Shown here piece after piece: positions 6,403 to 8,048 of a stretch of DNA of 8,048 bases. Position 1 is the first letter of the stretch; each line of letters begins with the position of its first letter. The notes below the pieces were generated by a model that was not told where the DNA came from, did no database searches, and worked only from the letters and a program-made list of their open reading frames with translations. Location: positions 1 to 8,048 of the forward strand of contig JAUVFY010000052.1 of the NCBI GenBank assembly GCA_030594025.1. Direction: 5' to 3'. The position numbers were made by a program, and so were the translations under genes. The stretch comes from Deltaproteobacteria bacterium. Its GTDB lineage: Bacteria; Desulfobacterota; GWC2-55-46; JAUVFY01.

Positions 6403-7008
6403 TCAGCTCAACGAGCCCTCTCCCACCTTGAACCTCGCGAAACGTCCCACCTGGATGTTCTCACCGAGCTTTGATACGGCCTCGCTAACCACGTCCCCTA
6501 TCGTCACGTCGGAGTCCTTTATGAAGGCCTGCTCCATGAGGCAGAAATCCTGGAAGAATTTTCCGAGCTTGCCCTCGACGATCTTATCGAGGACCTTTTC
6601 GGGCTTGCCCGACTCTCTGGCCTGCGCCCTGTATATATCCCTTTCCTTGCCTATGATGTCCTGCGGGACGTCTTCCCTTCTGACGTAGACCGGGTTCATG
6701 GCGGCTATGTGCATGGCCACGTCCTTCGTGAGTGTTTGGAAGTCTTCGGTCTTTGCAACGAAGTCGGTCTCGCAGTTCATCTCCACAAGCACCCCGACCT
6801 TCCCGCCGGCATGGATATAGGAAAAGACGATACCATCACTCGTTTTTCTTGCGGCCTTTTTCTGTGCCGATGCAAGGCCCTTCTCCCTCAGGTATGTCAT
6901 CGCCCCTGAGAAGTCACCTTTTGACTCCTTTAGGGCCTTCTTGCAGTCCATTATGCCGGCGCCGGTCTTTTCCCTGAGTTCCCTTACCTGTTCAGCGGTA
7001 ATCTCCAT
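6403..7008 (-). CDS. tsf: Elongation factor Ts (short form)
   Basis: 201 residues. EF-Ts is the guanine nucleotide exchange factor that frees EF-Tu of GDP during translation. An N-terminal UBA-like domain (about 1-40) carries VRELREKTGAGIMDCKKAL (8-26), followed by the core with the EF-Tu-contacting CETDFVAKTEDF (79-90) and the C-terminal module ending VGRFARFKVGEG (187-198). It is much shorter than the 283-residue E. coli protein because the core has only one large subdomain; a form of about 200 residues is common in other bacteria, such as Thermus, so I do not read this as truncation. The ATG at 7006-7008 follows GGAGG by about 11 nt, a slightly long spacing. The gap to rpsB is 46 nt and holds a perfect palindrome CCAAATTTGG (7028-7037). 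Confidence 0.96.
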   Translation of the reverse strand: MEITAEQVRELREKTGAGIMDCKKALKESKGDFSGAMTYLREKGLASAQKKAARKTSDGIVFSYIHAGGKVGVLVEMNCETDFVAKTEDFQTLTKDVAMHIAAMNPVYVRREDVPQDIIGKERDIYRAQARESGKPEKVLDKIVEGKLGKFFQDFCLMEQAFIKDSDVTIGDVVSEAVSKLGENIQVGRFARFKVGEGSLS

Positions 7009-7054
7009 TTAAGTGAAAACCTCCGGTCCAAATTTGGTCGCAATATCGTAGGGC

Positions 7055-7873
7055 TTAACCCTGGGGAGCCTTCTCGCCCTCTTCGGAGGCCTTTTCGGCT
7101 TTTTCTACTTCTTCAGCGGCGGGCGCTTCCTCTCCCCCGCCCCCCCCGGTCTCCTCCTTGTCGGATGCGGCCTGGAGGCTCTCCTGGTAAAGGGCGCTCC
7201 CCTCCACGCACGCGTCGGCAACGGCCTGGGAGAAGAGCTTTATGGCCCTTATGGCGTCGTCGTTGCCGGGTATTATGTAGTCCACCTCGTCGGGGTCGCA
7301 GTTCGTGTCCACGATGGCCACGACAGGGATATCCAGCTTCCGTGCCTCCCTTATGGCGATGGATTCCTTTCTCGAGTCCACGACAAAGACGGCCGCCGGG
7401 GGCCCCTGTATGGTGCGTATACCGCCCATGCTCTTTTCAAGCCTCTGCCTTTCCCTTTCGAGCATGAGGGCCTCTTTTTTCGTGGCCGTGTCGTAGCCGC
7501 CGCCTTCTTCCTTCTTGTCGCATAGGTCGTTGAACCTCTTCAAGCTCTTTCTTATGGTTGCGAAGTTCGTAAGGAGCCCGCCCATCCACCTCTGGTTCAC
7601 GTAGGGCATTTCGCACCTTCCGGCCTCCTCGGCTATCGCGCTCTGGGCCTGTCTCTTGGTGCCCACGAAAAGCACGGAGCCCCCGCGCGAGACTATGTCC
7701 TTTACGAGGTCGTAGGCGTCCTTGAACATCTTGACCGTCTGCTGAAGGTCGATTATGTATATGCCGTTCCTTGCCCCGAAGATATAGGGCTTCATCTTCG
7801 GGTTCCACCTCTTGGTCTGGTGGCCGAAGTGCACCCCGGCCTCGAGAAGCTGTTTCATCGTAAGGTAACCCAT
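7055..7873 (-). CDS. rpsB: 30S ribosomal protein S2 (uS2) with acidic C-terminal tail
   Basis: 272 residues. S2 binds late to the head of the 30S subunit and is needed for S1 docking. Family motifs: LLEAGVHFGHQTKRWNPKMKPYI begins at residue 9 (HFGHQ at 15-19), FVGTKRQAQ (69-77), YVNQRWMGGLLTN (91-103), LERERQRLEKSMGGI (138-152), PAAVFVVDSRKE (169-180) and the DTNCDP...DYIIPGNDDAIRAI region (199-221). From about residue 235 the protein ends in a low-complexity tail rich in Gly, Glu, Ala and Lys, including a run of five glycines (253-257 region begins near 243), not part of the conserved fold. The ATG at 7871-7873 follows AAAAGGAGG with a 4-nt gap. It is the first gene after the promoter at 8008-8036 and so likely sets expression of the whole cluster; in E. 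coli, S2 represses its own mRNA through the leader. Confidence 0.97.
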   Translation of the reverse strand: MGYLTMKQLLEAGVHFGHQTKRWNPKMKPYIFGARNGIYIIDLQQTVKMFKDAYDLVKDIVSRGGSVLFVGTKRQAQSAIAEEAGRCEMPYVNQRWMGGLLTNFATIRKSLKRFNDLCDKKEEGGGYDTATKKEALMLERERQRLEKSMGGIRTIQGPPAAVFVVDSRKESIAIREARKLDIPVVAIVDTNCDPDEVDYIIPGNDDAIRAIKLFSQAVADACVEGSALYQESLQAASDKEETGGGGGEEAPAAEEVEKAEKASEEGEKAPQG

Positions 7874-7877
7874 CTGT

Positions 7878-7901
7878 CCTCCTTTTCGGTTTTTTTCCTC
7901 C
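7878..7901 (-). promoter_or_regulatory. rpsB ribosome binding site with a second GGAGG upstream
   Basis: AAAAGGAGG ends 4 nt before the rpsB ATG (GGAGG at 7878-7882). A second GGAGG at 7897-7901 lies 14 nt further upstream, followed by a run of seven A residues, with no start codon of its own at a suitable distance. The second copy may act as a ribosome standby site or be chance in a purine-rich leader. Confidence 0.6.
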
Positions 7902-7926
7902 GCACCCTGGACTTGCCGGAATCCGT

Positions 7927-7957
7927 CCCCCTTCTCCCCTTTCCCCCCCTTCCCCCC
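7927..7957 (-). other. G-quadruplex-type motif in the rpsB leader
   Basis: On the transcribed-sense (minus) strand this is a 31-nt all-purine stretch with four guanine runs of 6, 7, 4 and 5 (7952-7957, 7943-7949, 7936-7939, 7927-7931), separated by AA, AAA and AGAA. This satisfies the usual G-quadruplex pattern with room for four tetrads and short loops. It lies 54 to 84 nt upstream of the rpsB start codon, in the predicted mRNA leader. Folding and any role are inference. Confidence 0.6.
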
Positions 7958-7974
7958 GGAGCGGACACCGCCGG
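7956..7974 (-). promoter_or_regulatory. GC-rich hairpin in the rpsB leader, next to the G-runs
   Basis: GCGG and CCGC (7968-7971 and 7961-7964 on the plus strand) pair around a 3-nt loop (7965-7967). Three more G/C pairs (7956-7958 with 7972-7974) can stack beyond a 2-nt bulge at 7959-7960. The hairpin shares its last bases with the first G-run, so the two structures would compete. No U-run follows, so it is not an intrinsic terminator. Confidence 0.4.
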
Positions 7975-8007
7975 CGGAATAAGAGTGCGTGCGTATTTAA
8001 TCTTTAA

Positions 8008-8036
8008 TTTATATCATAACATAGCCCGCCATGCAA
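8008..8036 (-). promoter_or_regulatory. Sigma-70-type promoter of the rpsB operon
   Basis: On the minus strand a -35 element TTGCAT (8031-8036; TTG conserved) is separated by exactly 17 bp from a -10 element TATAAA (8008-8013, 5 of 6 consensus), preceded by TGA (8014-8016), an extended -10. The region downstream is A/T rich. By spacing, transcription should begin near 8001 and leave a leader of about 128 nt before rpsB. It is the best promoter-like sequence in the window and lies just where the operon needs one. I infer function from consensus only. Confidence 0.75.
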
Positions 8037-8048
8037 GGGAAAAAGCCC

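Noticed and set aside
7028..7037. Palindrome CCAAATTTGG between rpsB and tsf as an operator
   Set aside because: A single 10-bp palindrome with no loop, not next to any promoter; chance is sufficient. It also resembles a eukaryotic CArG box, which has no meaning here.
8032..8048. Plus-strand ATG at 8032 as the start of a divergent gene
   Set aside because: Only five further codons are visible, no ribosome binding site precedes it, and it lies on the -35 element of the rpsB promoter.

Overview
This window is one uninterrupted run of nine conserved bacterial housekeeping genes, all on the minus strand and all reading right to left: rpsB, tsf, pyrH, frr, uppS, cdsA, dxr, rseP and tsaB. I see no mobile element, CRISPR array, tRNA, rRNA or plus-strand gene. 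Longest plus-strand reading frames lie antisense to these genes and are by-products of codon choice. The gene content (bacterial S2, EF-Ts, RRF, MEP-pathway Dxr, a two-PDZ RseP-type site-2 protease) indicates a bacterium, most likely Gram-negative. The DNA is GC-rich, with frequent AGG (Arg), ATA (Ile) and CTT/CTC (Leu) codons. I cannot place the lineage further; a deltaproteobacterial or Nitrospirota-like organism is only an impression.

Layout, in the direction of transcription. At the right edge (8048 to 7874) is a good sigma-70-type promoter (-35 at 8031-8036, extended -10 at 8008-8016) and a leader of about 128 nt holding a GC hairpin, a 31-nt all-purine stretch with four G-runs, and a strong ribosome binding site. 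Next come rpsB and tsf (ribosomal protein S2 and EF-Ts), pyrH (UMP kinase) and frr (ribosome recycling factor), forming a translation and nucleotide block. The second half is about the cell envelope: uppS (undecaprenyl diphosphate synthase), cdsA (CDP-diacylglycerol synthase), dxr (DXP reductoisomerase) and rseP (intramembrane protease). The last gene, tsaB (tRNA t6A synthesis), runs off the left edge, probably only a few codons short of its end.

The products fit together. Dxr starts the committed part of the MEP route to IPP, UppS condenses IPP into the C55 lipid carrier for cell wall and O-antigen, and CdsA makes the CDP-diacylglycerol precursor of phospholipids. RseP is an envelope-stress protease in relatives. 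PyrH supplies UDP and then UTP/CTP, and CTP is the co-substrate of CdsA. From cdsA to tsaB the gaps are only 4 to 22 nt, which supports co-transcription. The gaps between rpsB and cdsA are longer (46 to 141 nt) and contain the only unusual features.

No new biological system is evident. The points worth a second look are small and regulatory: cdsA has no ATG, GTG or TTG start for its conserved N-terminus and appears to use CTG behind a strong Shine-Dalgarno sequence; a same-frame 30-codon upstream frame and a hairpin precede it; the rpsB leader has a G-quadruplex-type motif; uppS may be made from a leaderless mRNA; and pyrH has a nearly pure A/T leader with no Shine-Dalgarno sequence.
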